Assembly: GCA_964623265.1 (NCBI GenBank) | Contig: CAZUTK010000003.1 | Coordinates: 1 to 64,000, forward strand | Source: CAZUTK01 sp964623265 | Lineage (GTDB): Bacteria; Electryoneota; B3-LCP | Length of the DNA stretch: 64,000 bases | Direction of reading: 5' to 3' | Shown: one piece after another, positions 51,827 through 62,100 of the stretch | How positions within the stretch are numbered: position 1 is the stretch's first letter | Layout of the letters: every line of letters starts with the position of its first letter | The notes under the pieces: generated by a model | What the model was told of the DNA's origin: nothing | The model's database searches: none | The model's input: only the letters and a program-made list of their open reading frames with translations | Position numbers and translations under genes: made by a program

Positions 51827-52391
51827 GTGAAATCCTTGCAGAAAACAACTCGCGCTGCGTTTTGTATTGCCCTCTGCGTCGTGCTGGGCTATCTTTTCCT
51901 GCCGATCCCCAACCTGGAGATGATCACGGCTGGGATTTTTCTGTCCGGCGTATGGATGGGACCACTCCTCGGAACCGTCATCGGTTTCAGCGCAGAAACG
52001 ATTTATTCCATATCCAATCCGATGGGTTTTCCGCCCCCGCCGCTGCTGGTGGCGCAAGTATTGGCGATGGCGTTGACTGGTTTCGTCGGCGGTNNNNNNN
52101 NNNNNNNNNNNNNNNNNNNNNNNNNNNNNNNNNNNNNNNNNNNNNNNNNNNNNNNNNNNNNNNNNNNNNNNNNNNNNNNNNNNNNNNNNNNNNNNNNNNN
52201 NNNNNNNNNNNNNNNNNNNNCTGACGAACCTCAGTTTTCCGATTATGGCGGGTTTCAATTGGGAACAAATCCGCATCACACTCGCACTCGGAATTCCTTT
52301 CGCAGCGTTTCATATCGGAACGAACGTCGTCGTGTTCGCTCTGGTCGTACCGGTGATTCTTAAGCGATTCCCAATCTGGAGACATTCGTGA
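51827..52391 (+). CDS. ECF transporter S component, probably cobalamin (interrupted by assembly gap)
   Basis: The left part has several membrane segments (AAFCIALCVVLGYLFL; MITAGIFLSGVWMGPLLG; then PPPPLLVAQVLAMALTGFVGG), the pattern of S subunits of energy-coupling-factor transporters. The right part after the gap has PIMAGFNWEQIRITLALGIP and FAAFHIGTNVVVFALVVPV and the stop at 52391. The 127 Ns shift the frame by one, so the real gap is of other length. GTG 51827 with GGAG seven bases upstream is the start. The B12 riboswitch in front makes cobalamin or its precursor the likely substrate. EcfA and EcfT genes are not nearby. Confidence 0.8.
52094..52220. other. Assembly gap (127 Ns)
   Basis: Unsequenced bases inside the ECF S-component gene. 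The nominal length leaves the two halves out of frame by one base, so the gap size is an estimate. Confidence 0.99.
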
Positions 52392-54244
52392 GATCAAATC
52401 GAACCTTCAGTCGAACCTGCGCTGTCGTATTGGTGTTTTTGCTCACTTGGCGCAGCGTGCCGTCTGCAGCGCAGAAAAAAAACGTGGAAATCCCGCAATT
52501 CAGCGAAGAAGACTCGACCGCGAGTCAATCGCGCGCCGCAGAGACCTTCGCCCCTTCCTCCAAATCTTTTTTCCCCATCGCTATCGTATTAAATGAACGC
52601 AAATTAATAGAAATGGATCATGAAGAATTCAGCGACTGGATTGCGGTGTTGCCCGGTTTTTATCCTCTGGATCGCGCGGCTCTCGGTGCCCCTGCATATG
52701 GGCAGATACGGGGTTTATCCCCCGCATATATCCGCCTTTTCTTTCGTGAAAGGATATACCAGGATTTGTTATTGGGGGCACCCGAATTGAACTGGATTCC
52801 TCCGGAGGCGTTGGCCCGAGTCGTTTACGAGCCTTTCTCTCTATCCTCTCAGGGAGCATCCATCGAAGCTGTCCTTCGAACTATGGAAGCCACGCCGCCC
52901 ACCAGCCGCGTTGCAACACGGGATGGGTATTATGGCTTGGGCACCGTGGACTTCGATTTCGGGCAGAAGATCGCGCCTGAGCTCATCTTGAATGGCGGAG
53001 GACGCGTCGCTACGTACGGCGGTAGAACCAGCAACAGCGAAGGATACGGTCTGAATCTGCGCAGCGAAGTGGCGTTCGAAGCGTCGGAATTCCTCTCAGG
53101 GTGGGGTGGGGTGATGCAGAACAAGTCCAACGCGGAATTGCCGTTTACAGACGTGAGTTACAACCGCGACCGGTATGACGGCGACATCGCGCTCATCTGG
53201 AAAAGCCATTATATCGGCGTTTATGGCGTTCAGCAGCGAGCCAGCTACGGCGGCGGTGATCGAGATGGGTGGGATGAAATGGGGACTATCTATCGCAAAA
53301 AAGCGAAATGGAATGATTTAGAATTCGCACTGGATCTGAATGCCGCGATTGCCCGCTGGCGCTTGAAGGGTATGGATTGGTCTTCTACTTCATTAGGAAA
53401 CGTCGACCTTGGCATTAACTGGCAAATAAAAGATGGATTAGCAGCAGACAGCCATCTCGGATTGGGGCTTTCGGATGATTTCGCACCGGAAAGGCACTTG
53501 GGATTGCGCGTGAGTCGCCGAATTCTGAAGCCTGTCGAGTTTGCGGTCGGCGTTACTCAGCATCAGAGGATGCCCTCCCGATTCGAATCCAGTGCCGATT
53601 TTGCGCCCGCAGAACATTTCCTGCCCTACGACGTCGCATTCCTGCAATTCCCCGAAGCAAACATCAAGGGGAATAGGGATCTCCGAAACGAAACCTGCAC
53701 GACCGTCTTCGCCGGTCCCGCGTTGAACATGCCGGCATTGGCCGCCACATTGTCAGGTTTCTGGCTTAGACTGAAAGATCCGGTACAATGGCGGCTGGAG
53801 GATAACACCCTGCGGTCCTGGAATGCTTCAACAATGGAAATCCGCGGTTTGTTAGGATGGATATCCTTTCGCCCGAAAAGCTGGATGGAGACCGGCGTTT
53901 CCGGATCTTTCACTCAGAACGAAGGGGATGATCAACATCTGTTTCCGGAATGGATCGGACACGCTTGGATGGAATTCAATCAGCCTGCTTTTCAGAATGA
54001 ATTAGTTATGCGGCTGCGCATCTGGAGCGACTACTGGGGGCGTAGAGATTTCCCAATTGCAGCGGGGTGGCGGGAAGTTGACGATCACTTCATCCTCAAC
54101 GCGAGAATCAGCGCCGAACTATTGGGAGTGCATCTTTTCTGGGGAGTCAACAACATCTTTCGCGAACAGTACGAGCTCTTGCCCGGCTATCCGATGATGC
54201 ACAAGGAAGAAGTCTGGGGAGTCACTTGGAACTTTCAGAATTGA
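52388..54244 (+). CDS. B12-regulated outer-membrane barrel, degenerate TonB-receptor-like
   Basis: I do not recognise this family firmly. A signal peptide ends at SAAQ. Residues 55-160 look like a degenerate plug: FSDWIAVLPGFYPLDR, then YGQIRGLSPAYIRLFFRERI and IPPEALARVVYEP echo the plug of TonB receptors. The rest is about 450 residues of beta-strands with aromatic girdles, ending EEVWGVTWNFQN. No TonB box is obvious. GTG 52388 overlaps the S-component stop and a BtuB-like receptor follows after 13 bases, so it is under the same riboswitch. It may be a partner or variant receptor for corrinoids. Confidence 0.7.
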   Translation: MRSNRTFSRTCAVVLVFLLTWRSVPSAAQKKNVEIPQFSEEDSTASQSRAAETFAPSSKSFFPIAIVLNERKLIEMDHEEFSDWIAVLPGFYPLDRAALGAPAYGQIRGLSPAYIRLFFRERIYQDLLLGAPELNWIPPEALARVVYEPFSLSSQGASIEAVLRTMEATPPTSRVATRDGYYGLGTVDFDFGQKIAPELILNGGGRVATYGGRTSNSEGYGLNLRSEVAFEASEFLSGWGGVMQNKSNAELPFTDVSYNRDRYDGDIALIWKSHYIGVYGVQQRASYGGGDRDGWDEMGTIYRKKAKWNDLEFALDLNAAIARWRLKGMDWSSTSLGNVDLGINWQIKDGLAADSHLGLGLSDDFAPERHLGLRVSRRILKPVEFAVGVTQHQRMPSRFESSADFAPAEHFLPYDVAFLQFPEANIKGNRDLRNETCTTVFAGPALNMPALAATLSGFWLRLKDPVQWRLEDNTLRSWNASTMEIRGLLGWISFRPKSWMETGVSGSFTQNEGDDQHLFPEWIGHAWMEFNQPAFQNELVMRLRIWSDYWGRRDFPIAAGWREVDDHFILNARISAELLGVHLFWGVNNIFREQYELLPGYPMMHKEEVWGVTWNFQN

Positions 54245-54257
54245 ATCATCCAGGGAA

Positions 54258-56453
54258 ATGAAATCCTTTCCTTCAGCCGTTTTCCTTTTATTTTGCCTGG
54301 TATGCCCGGCGTGGACACAAGAAAGAATCAGCATCGAAGGCAGGATCATCGACGCCGAATCAGGTCTGCCCTTGCCCGCCGCTCATGCGCTGATCCTCCA
54401 CACCGACCAACATGCGGAAGCGGATGCTGTCGGCCGCTTCGTGTTTTACGCGTTGAAACCGGGATCATACGACATTCAATTTTCGCATGTCGGCTATCAA
54501 TCCATCACTAAGACCCATCTGGTCGTTACCGCTGAAAGTACGCTTTTTCTGGATATATCATTAACACCGATTCCGATCTCTTTACCTGCAGTCGTGGTGC
54601 GTGCTGATGTAGTGCCGACCGCCGGCAGAGAGGTAGGCGCTTATATCATTACGCAGGAGCGCCTGCGCGCCGAACAACCGAAAGATCTCGCGGATCTCCT
54701 CGAAAAATCCGGTTTCGCTTCCATAACTTCAGACGGTTCACCAGGTGGAAAGCGGACCGTTTCCCTGCGAGGCGGCACCTCGGATCAGGTTACGGTTCTC
54801 TTGAATGGTCAGCCATTGAATACGGCGTCGGATGGCGTCGCTGATCTATCTGCGGTTTCCCTCGCGGAAGTCCGTCAGGTAGAGATCTATCCGCAATCGC
54901 CCGCTGTATACGGAGCTCAGGCGATCGGCGGGGTCATCAATCTTGTAACCGTAAGCGCCGGACGGGAAGAAACCTTGCTGCAATCTAGCATCAGCGCTTA
55001 TGGCGAAAAATCAGGTGGGGTTACTCTGGGACGAAAAATCGCCGGAATGGCAGTTTTAAGCCTCTTCGAACATCGCGAGTCGAACGGCGGCTATAAATAC
55101 CGCGTATCTCCGGATGATGGTCTGGATGTATATACGCGGGATTACGGGAAAACATTGACGCGGGAACAAGCGGGTTACCGTCGGGATTTTTTTTCTCTGA
55201 AACTGCAACCGAAAGACAACGTAGAGATCGGATACCGCTACATCCTGCTTTATCGCCAGAATCCGGATTATCTGCCTCTGCCGGTTTTGCCGCATTCCAA
55301 TCAAACGGACGACCGCAGGCACGAACTCAATCTGAATGCTCGTGGGCTGGGACATTGGTACGTGCCGACGCTACAATGCCGACTGCAGAGTTATCAGAAT
55401 GCGACGACGCAGGATTACGGTTCGCAGTATCCGCTGCTGTTCAAACAAGACCGTATGCAGGGCGAAGCCTTTAACAGCGTCATATCCTGGGAAACATCGC
55501 AAAAAAATCGGCATTCCTCGAATTTTGGATTCGGCTTGGATCTCGAACGCATCCGGTCGTCCAATTGGCAAGGAAATTTCGCGCAGCGCCGACATGAATT
55601 TCTATATTTCCAATTTCAGGGAACACCCTTTCAAACTGCGCGCCTGCCTTTCGAGATCGGTTTTTACACCGGCGCCCGCGCGGATCTCTATCACGGCTAT
55701 AACGCCTTCGTGCATCCGAGCATCGGCATTACATTCCGGGGTGGCGATGATCTGCGCTGGGCATTGCGCTCGGAGACCGGCAGCTACTATCACCTGCCTT
55801 CCTTTAATTCGCTCTTCTGGCAAGAAGATCTGCAAGCGCGAGGCAATCCCGACCTCAAGCCGGAGCGCAGTCTGAATCAGGAAGTTTCGGCGGAAGTGTC
55901 GTGGCAGCGTTGGAAAATCGGCACGGCGTTTTTCGACCGTCGAGTATCAGATCTGATCTACTGGCGACTCGATTTCGACAATAAATGGAAACCTCTGAAT
56001 CTTTACCGCGCCTGGATCTACGGCGCGGAAACCAATTTCAGCGGCGGCTGGGGAAAAGGATTCGGATCGGGCGATATTTCCGTCTCGTATCGCTGGCTGC
56101 GGGCGATTAATCAATCCGGTGAGGCCAATACCGAAGGTAATTTCCTCCCGTATCGTCCGGAACATTCCGTCGCATTCGGCTTCAAACAGGACTTCCTGTA
56201 TTTCACCGCCGATGTCGCGGCACGATGGGTCAGCCTGCGCTATACCAATGAAGCGAACACGAAATCCTTGTCGGCATATCAGGTCTGGGATCTTGGCTTG
56301 ACGAGGGAATGGCTTCTCCCATCGTTCTCGACAACGGTGACCCTTCGCGCGGAAATCCGCAATGTTTTCAATGCGAACTACCGATATGTCGCGAACGCCC
56401 CTATGCCGCTTCGTGAATGGTGGATTTCCTTTCAGATCGCGCAACATCCATAA
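54258..56453 (+). CDS. TonB-dependent receptor, BtuB-like, with CarboxypepD_reg domain
   Basis: The protein has a signal peptide to about residue 20. A carboxypeptidase-regulatory-like domain follows (about 24-110, ISIEGRIIDAESGLPLPAAH), then a plug with GGKRTVSLRGGTSDQVTVLL and VYGAQAIGGVINLVT, then a 22-strand barrel ending in MPLREWWISFQIAQHP. The riboswitch and S component upstream make corrinoid uptake the likely task. The N-terminal extra domain is common in Bacteroidetes-type receptors. The final strand has the aromatic residues that guide BamA insertion. Confidence 0.88.
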   Translation: MKSFPSAVFLLFCLVCPAWTQERISIEGRIIDAESGLPLPAAHALILHTDQHAEADAVGRFVFYALKPGSYDIQFSHVGYQSITKTHLVVTAESTLFLDISLTPIPISLPAVVVRADVVPTAGREVGAYIITQERLRAEQPKDLADLLEKSGFASITSDGSPGGKRTVSLRGGTSDQVTVLLNGQPLNTASDGVADLSAVSLAEVRQVEIYPQSPAVYGAQAIGGVINLVTVSAGREETLLQSSISAYGEKSGGVTLGRKIAGMAVLSLFEHRESNGGYKYRVSPDDGLDVYTRDYGKTLTREQAGYRRDFFSLKLQPKDNVEIGYRYILLYRQNPDYLPLPVLPHSNQTDDRRHELNLNARGLGHWYVPTLQCRLQSYQNATTQDYGSQYPLLFKQDRMQGEAFNSVISWETSQKNRHSSNFGFGLDLERIRSSNWQGNFAQRRHEFLYFQFQGTPFQTARLPFEIGFYTGARADLYHGYNAFVHPSIGITFRGGDDLRWALRSETGSYYHLPSFNSLFWQEDLQARGNPDLKPERSLNQEVSAEVSWQRWKIGTAFFDRRVSDLIYWRLDFDNKWKPLNLYRAWIYGAETNFSGGWGKGFGSGDISVSYRWLRAINQSGEANTEGNFLPYRPEHSVAFGFKQDFLYFTADVAARWVSLRYTNEANTKSLSAYQVWDLGLTREWLLPSFSTTVTLRAEIRNVFNANYRYVANAPMPLREWWISFQIAQHP

Positions 56454-56509
56454 TCCTCGCCTCCCCGGATTTACAACAAGGATGTTGAATGGAAAGGTTT
56501 CATTTCAGC

Positions 56510-56539
56510 TTGACAGGAATAGCTTGCAATGTTTATATT
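56510..56539 (+). promoter_or_regulatory. Vegetative promoter for the second TonB receptor
   Basis: TTGACA (56510-56515) and TATATT (56534-56539) with 18 bases between them. The ATG at 56567 is 27 bases downstream. This makes the 56.6-63.3 kb genes a unit separate from the B12 locus. Confidence 0.8.
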
Positions 56540-56566
56540 CATACAACTTCGATGGGAAAGAATCAT

Positions 56567-59158
56567 ATGAAAGCGCAGCGCATCATTTCGATCGCCTTGC
56601 TTCTCCTACTTGTCCTCCTTTCGAATTCCGCCCGATGCGGCATCAGCGGCAAAATCGCCGGTCAAGTTCTGGACGCGGACAATGGGGAACCGCTGCCTGC
56701 AGTGAATATCGTCCTGGACGGTTCGCGTCTGGGCGCCGCCACCGATTTAGACGGAAATTTCGCGATCATCAACGTTCCCGCGGGTTCGCACGCTCTCATC
56801 GTCAGTTGTATAGGCTATCAAGAAATTCATTATGAAGGCGTGAAGGTGAATCCTGACTTGACCACCTGGTTGGAGATCCGTTTGAAACGCGCCGTCCTGG
56901 AAGCCGCAGAAGAGGTGGTCATTCAGGTGGAACCGGAACTGCTCCGCTTCGATATGACCAACAAGATGTCCCTCCTCGAATCGCACGAAATTATGAACTT
57001 CCCTGCATTGGACCTGCAGAATGTCTTGAAATCTCAAGCGGGTTTCACGGAAGATGCGCAGGGTGAAATCCATGTGCGCGGCGGCAGAAGCCGGGAGATT
57101 CTATACATCGTGGACGGGATGCCTTTGAAAGACCCGATGACGGGGCAAGCCGCGCTCGCCGTCAATCCGGATGCAGTGCAAGAAATGGTGATCCTCTCAG
57201 GGACTTATAACGCAGAATACGGGGATGCAATGTCCGCCGTCGTCAACGTCATCACGCGTGAACCCGGACGTAAATTCAGCGCGCAGTTGGAATACATGAG
57301 TCCGTACTTGAATCCCAGCCCTTATCGCAGCAAAGACTGGGCAGGTGCGGGAACCGACGAGCGCCGTGACCCAACTACCGGTGAATCACTTTACAACGTG
57401 CCGACCGTCGCGGAACTTGTGGATCCTGCCGTTCCGCTGCAAGGATTGCTTACCGGAACCATAAGCGGACCCTTGCCGCTCAGCGATCGGTTGGGTTTCA
57501 CGCTCTCAGGACGATACCGCAAGGAAGACAGTTACCTGCCTTTCGGATATGACGTCGAACATCAAGGCAGCGGAAAATTGCGTTACACCGCATCTCCCCG
57601 ACTGCGTTTCACGCTGGCGGGGGACGTTTCGCGTCAGCAATATCAGAATTACAATCACAGCTGGCGTTATCTGCCGGAAGGCTATCGCAGAACGGATCGC
57701 TTCGCCGACTATATCAGTTTACAAGCAGTTCATACCCCCACCGCAAATCTATTTTACACATTGAACCTATATCACCTGCGGCAAAAAGAGAGAACAGGCG
57801 TCGGAGACAAGTCGCCGGATCAGTACCAGGAAGGCCAGAGCGACGGCGAATTCTATTTCGCCTATGACGATAATCTCTATCGCCGCTCGGGTTCGGCAAC
57901 GTACGGCGCAAAGCTGGATGTTTCGATGGAAGCGGGAAAAGCCCATGCCCTTAAATTCGGTCTGGACCTTAAGCAATACCGCTTGACGGATACCACTTAC
58001 GTCGAACCTTGGCTGGGCGGTCTGAATTCAGTAACCCGCTACGACCGCTGGGCGGACGAATACGCCGCCTACATTCAGGATAAAATCGAACTGCGGTATT
58101 TGGTTGTGAATCTGGGCTTGCGGCTGGACTACATCAACCCCAGAGCCGATTTTTGGTCAGATCCGAAGAATCCCAGCTCTGGATTAAGCTCCGTGGATCC
58201 CCATTACCAGCTGTCACCGCGCATCGGACTGGCGCATCCAGTCACCTCCACGACGATGCTGCATTTTGCATATGGTCATTTTTTTCAGAAGCCTAACTTC
58301 CGCGAAGTGTACTACAATTCGCAGTACTGGACAGATCCGGATCTTATGCTCGCGCTGGACTATCCCCTGGTCGGAAATCCCCGCGTAAAACCGCAGAAGA
58401 CCATCGCATATGAAGCAGGCGTCAAGCAGCTGCTGAGCGAGGATCTGACATTGGACGTGAATTTATGGTACAAAGACGTCACCGATCTGTTGGCCACCAC
58501 TGAAGTGCGGTCGTATCCTTACCACTACATCGTCTATGATAATGCGGATTACGCTTCCATCCGCGGAATAGATCTGACGCTGCACCGGCGCTTCCGCAAC
58601 GGCTTTTCCGCCAATCTGAACTACGCCTTTTCCGTCGCCACCGGCAATCGCTCCGATCCCACCGCAGGATACTGGGACGCCTACACTCAGGAAAATCCGC
58701 CTAATCGCGAGACCTATCTCGATTTCGATCGGCGGCATGACCTTGCACTCAATCTGGACTTTTTCATCGGGGAAGAGAGAGGGCCTCGTCTGTTCGGTGC
58801 GCAGATTCTGGAAAACGCGGGCTTGAACGTCCTCTTCAGCGCCTCATCCGGGATGCCTTACACCCCTTTCGTTGGTCCCACTGTGGATGTCGAAGAAAAT
58901 TCGGCGCGGATGGGTTGGACGACGTCGCTGGATGCGGAACTGCGCAAAGCCGTTAAATATCAGCGGATTTCCGCAACTTTCATCCTGCAGGTGCAGAATC
59001 TCTTCGACGCTAAGAACGATCTTCAGGTTTGGCCCCGCACTGGGAAACCCTGGGACGACGGCTGGGAAGGCTTGTTTGCCTCTTACGATTCGGCTCATGA
59101 TCCTTCGCATATCGGTCCACCCAGGTTGATCCGCGCAGGCGTGCGGTTTGAATACTAA
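56567..59158 (+). CDS. TonB-dependent receptor with CarboxypepD_reg domain
   Basis: The protein has a signal peptide (LLLLLVLLSNSARC), then a CarboxypepD_reg domain beginning ISGKIAGQVLDADNGEPLPA. The plug has GEIHVRGGRSREILYIVDGM and YNAEYGDAMSAVVNVITREP, and a large barrel follows, ending GPPRLIRAGVRFEY. ATG 56567 is preferred to the longer frame from 56489, which would put the promoter inside the gene. At 864 residues it belongs to the group of receptors paired in FCB bacteria with secreted proteins. Its ligand is unknown; the neighbours suggest an export or surface function rather than B12. Confidence 0.9.
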   Translation: MKAQRIISIALLLLLVLLSNSARCGISGKIAGQVLDADNGEPLPAVNIVLDGSRLGAATDLDGNFAIINVPAGSHALIVSCIGYQEIHYEGVKVNPDLTTWLEIRLKRAVLEAAEEVVIQVEPELLRFDMTNKMSLLESHEIMNFPALDLQNVLKSQAGFTEDAQGEIHVRGGRSREILYIVDGMPLKDPMTGQAALAVNPDAVQEMVILSGTYNAEYGDAMSAVVNVITREPGRKFSAQLEYMSPYLNPSPYRSKDWAGAGTDERRDPTTGESLYNVPTVAELVDPAVPLQGLLTGTISGPLPLSDRLGFTLSGRYRKEDSYLPFGYDVEHQGSGKLRYTASPRLRFTLAGDVSRQQYQNYNHSWRYLPEGYRRTDRFADYISLQAVHTPTANLFYTLNLYHLRQKERTGVGDKSPDQYQEGQSDGEFYFAYDDNLYRRSGSATYGAKLDVSMEAGKAHALKFGLDLKQYRLTDTTYVEPWLGGLNSVTRYDRWADEYAAYIQDKIELRYLVVNLGLRLDYINPRADFWSDPKNPSSGLSSVDPHYQLSPRIGLAHPVTSTTMLHFAYGHFFQKPNFREVYYNSQYWTDPDLMLALDYPLVGNPRVKPQKTIAYEAGVKQLLSEDLTLDVNLWYKDVTDLLATTEVRSYPYHYIVYDNADYASIRGIDLTLHRRFRNGFSANLNYAFSVATGNRSDPTAGYWDAYTQENPPNRETYLDFDRRHDLALNLDFFIGEERGPRLFGAQILENAGLNVLFSASSGMPYTPFVGPTVDVEENSARMGWTTSLDAELRKAVKYQRISATFILQVQNLFDAKNDLQVWPRTGKPWDDGWEGLFASYDSAHDPSHIGPPRLIRAGVRFEY

Positions 59159-59176
59159 AGCGAGCGGGAAAGATAT

Positions 59177-62100
59177 ATGATCGGAATTAAAAGCTGGAGC
59201 CTAATCATCACAGCCTGTAGTCTGCTCCAGACATCCCTGCTTGTCAGTGAACCGAAGGCTGAAACGCCGGATTGCTCCACCTGCCATCTGGATGGCTTTA
59301 AGAATGCTCTGCCTCCGATCCGCAATATCCAGGCGGAAGGAGACCGAGGCTATGGCGTAATGGACAAGGGATCCGTGGCGAATATCACTGGCAATTTCGG
59401 AGTTCTATCCAGTTACCACGTCTTCTTCCAATATGCTATGCATTGGCCTTCCTGGGCGGATGAAACTCACCAGTATTGCTTCGGATTGGGTCCGATCGCA
59501 GCGGTGCAGGACAACGTCGTCGAATCCATTACGCAATTCGCCGGCGTGGATTGGGAAGCCGTAGACGGCGGCTTCGGGACGCAGTTCTCAGGAGATGTGC
59601 GCGCGGCTTCCGACGAAACGCCGTTCCTCGCTTCTTCGGATATTCGGGACACCTGGCCGCGAATCGGCGGCGAACGCGTTTGGCCCGGATTGTTCCGGCT
59701 CAATTTGAGCACACCCGATCCATACGATCAAGTTGAAGGAGAATTTGCCAGCGACCGCGACATTTTCGGAGTGTATGACGATGGCGACAATCTGGTGCAG
59801 CCTTTAGGCATTGAAGTCACCCAGATGTCTTACAGCTACAATCGTTCTTATGCGGAAGATTTCGTTTTCTTCGACTTGTATTTCAAGAATGCGAGCTCGA
59901 CGTTGTATGACTCCATCTATATCGGCCACTATGGAGACTTCCGCGTGGATTACGACAACCGGGATCTCATAAAATTCGTGGACAGCGACAACGACGGTGT
60001 GCGCGATTTTCTGTACTACTGGGACGTGAACGGTGAGATTACTGAGCCCTGGGTGGTCATGGGTATGGTTGGTGTGGCGCTGTTGCATACTCCTGAAGAT
60101 CTCGGCGCCACGGATTTTCATTACTTCCATCACGAGGTCCGCCCGGGGAATGATGCCGGACTCTGGCCGCTCATAAGCAGCCAACCGGAACTGATCCAGC
60201 AGCGCGGGCTGAACCCATCGGACTTCTTTCACGGGCAGGATCCCCGTTTCGATGACCCGGAAAACGTCTCGGCATACTATCCTGAAGGTGCCCCGCTGGA
60301 TTACTTTCTGATGACAAAAATATTCGATTTCGCTCCGGGGGATAGCGTCAGATTGTCGCTGGCGGTCGTGATGGGGAGCAATGAGGAGGATCTTTTCTCG
60401 AACCTCGCTATGGCACAGCAGATGGCACAGCTCGGATTTCAGGGATCCGGACCGCCGGCGCCGCCGCAGGTTTCTGCCAAGCCGGGAGATCACAAGGTGA
60501 CCCTCTACTGGGGTCAAGAACCATCTGAAAGTTCGGTGGATGTGATCACGGGGGAGCAGGACTTCGAAGGGTACAAGATCTACCGCAGTCAAGATCAGGG
60601 ACTGAGCTGGGGGACGGAAGTCCGGGACTACAATGGAATCCTGCGCGGATATATCCCCCTCGCCATCCTCGATCGGAAAAACGGCATAAAAGGAATGGAT
60701 CCGGCTGCGCCCTGGCAGAGTCTAGGAAATGATTCCGGCTTGCAATACAGCTTCAAGGACAGCGGACTGGTGAATGGAATCGAATACTGGTACGCCGTCT
60801 GCGCTTATGACCGCGGCTTGCAGGACACCACCATTGTAGTGGACACGCTGACAGGAGAATCTCACGTGATCCTGCATTTCGATCCCAGCTTGCAGAACGG
60901 CTTCGGCAGACCCGAAGTTTCGACGCACATTATAGCCGTAACACCCGGAGTCACTCCGCAGAGTTACAATCCCTTGCCCGGCGGAGTGATCTTAGATCCG
61001 GTATTCGGTGTGATTTCAGAGGGGTATATTGCGCCTTCCGGACCGTTGACACTGGGAACCGCTTATGTGGAAGTGATCTATCCGGATTCCATCACAGGGC
61101 ACGACTATACGATCGCAATCAATGATTCGCTGCCTCATCCCGATTCTTCGATGATCATTCAGGGACAGGATACCATTTGGAACTATTTTACCTCTTATTG
61201 GGATTCCACCAGCTACAGCGTCATAGACCTCACCACGAACACCCCCGTAGTGGAATATCAGCCCTTTTATCTGGAGAACGAATTGGGTTTCCCCCTCGTG
61301 GAAAAGCCGATTGTGGACGGACTGCGGTTCACAGTGACGGACGGTTCTGTCTGGTTCGGCTGGACGCTTTTCCACGAAGATTCCTGCACGTTTGATTGGT
61401 GGCGGGAAAAACGCACTTCTCCGGTGGGCGAAGCGACGCTGATCGGGACGGCTTCCTTCCGATTGACGGTTGATTATCAGGCGCAGACCATGGATTCCGT
61501 GGCGGATGAGTTCGGCGGCTTCTATCCGCCCATCAATGTCCCCTTCACCGTGGAGATGATTTCGGATACCGCAAATCCGATTGATGTGAGCAATCTCTGC
61601 TGGATCATAGATTACGAAACCGGCGTTTTAGGCGGCACCGTGCCCTTCCCCCCCAATACGTTTTTCAGTCCGGCGGGGTGGGATTTAGTCCCGGGCGGAG
61701 CCGGTTATAATCCCCATCCCAACGGCTTGGGTACATTTGGAAATTCTTATCCGGATGAAATATCCTTTCGATACTATTCACCGGAAGGCGATACCTCCAT
61801 CGTCAACATCCGCACGCAGAATCTGCCCGATTCACTGGGGGGGATCGCTCCCAACCAGGGCGATCAGTTCACCATCTTAAACGCACGGTTAACTTCGAAG
61901 AACCGTTTCGACTTCTCGACATCGGCTCCCTCTTACACCATCAACCTGCAGGATGTGGATCTGTCCAAGATTAGAGTCGTGCCCAATCCCTATATTGTCA
62001 CGGCGGGTTGGGAAACCGGATCGGATGACCACAGGGTGCAGTTCATCCACTTGCCGCCGAGCTGTACCATCGAAATCTACACGGTATCCGGGTCTCTCGT

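Noticed and set aside
52094..52391. Frameshifted pseudogene in the ECF S component
   Set aside because: The frame change falls within the N run, whose length is only an estimate.
59804..60592. A 262-codon open frame on the minus strand within the 1025-residue secreted protein gene
   Set aside because: No recognisable motifs or start signals, and it lies fully within a gene with signal peptide and conserved C-terminal domain.
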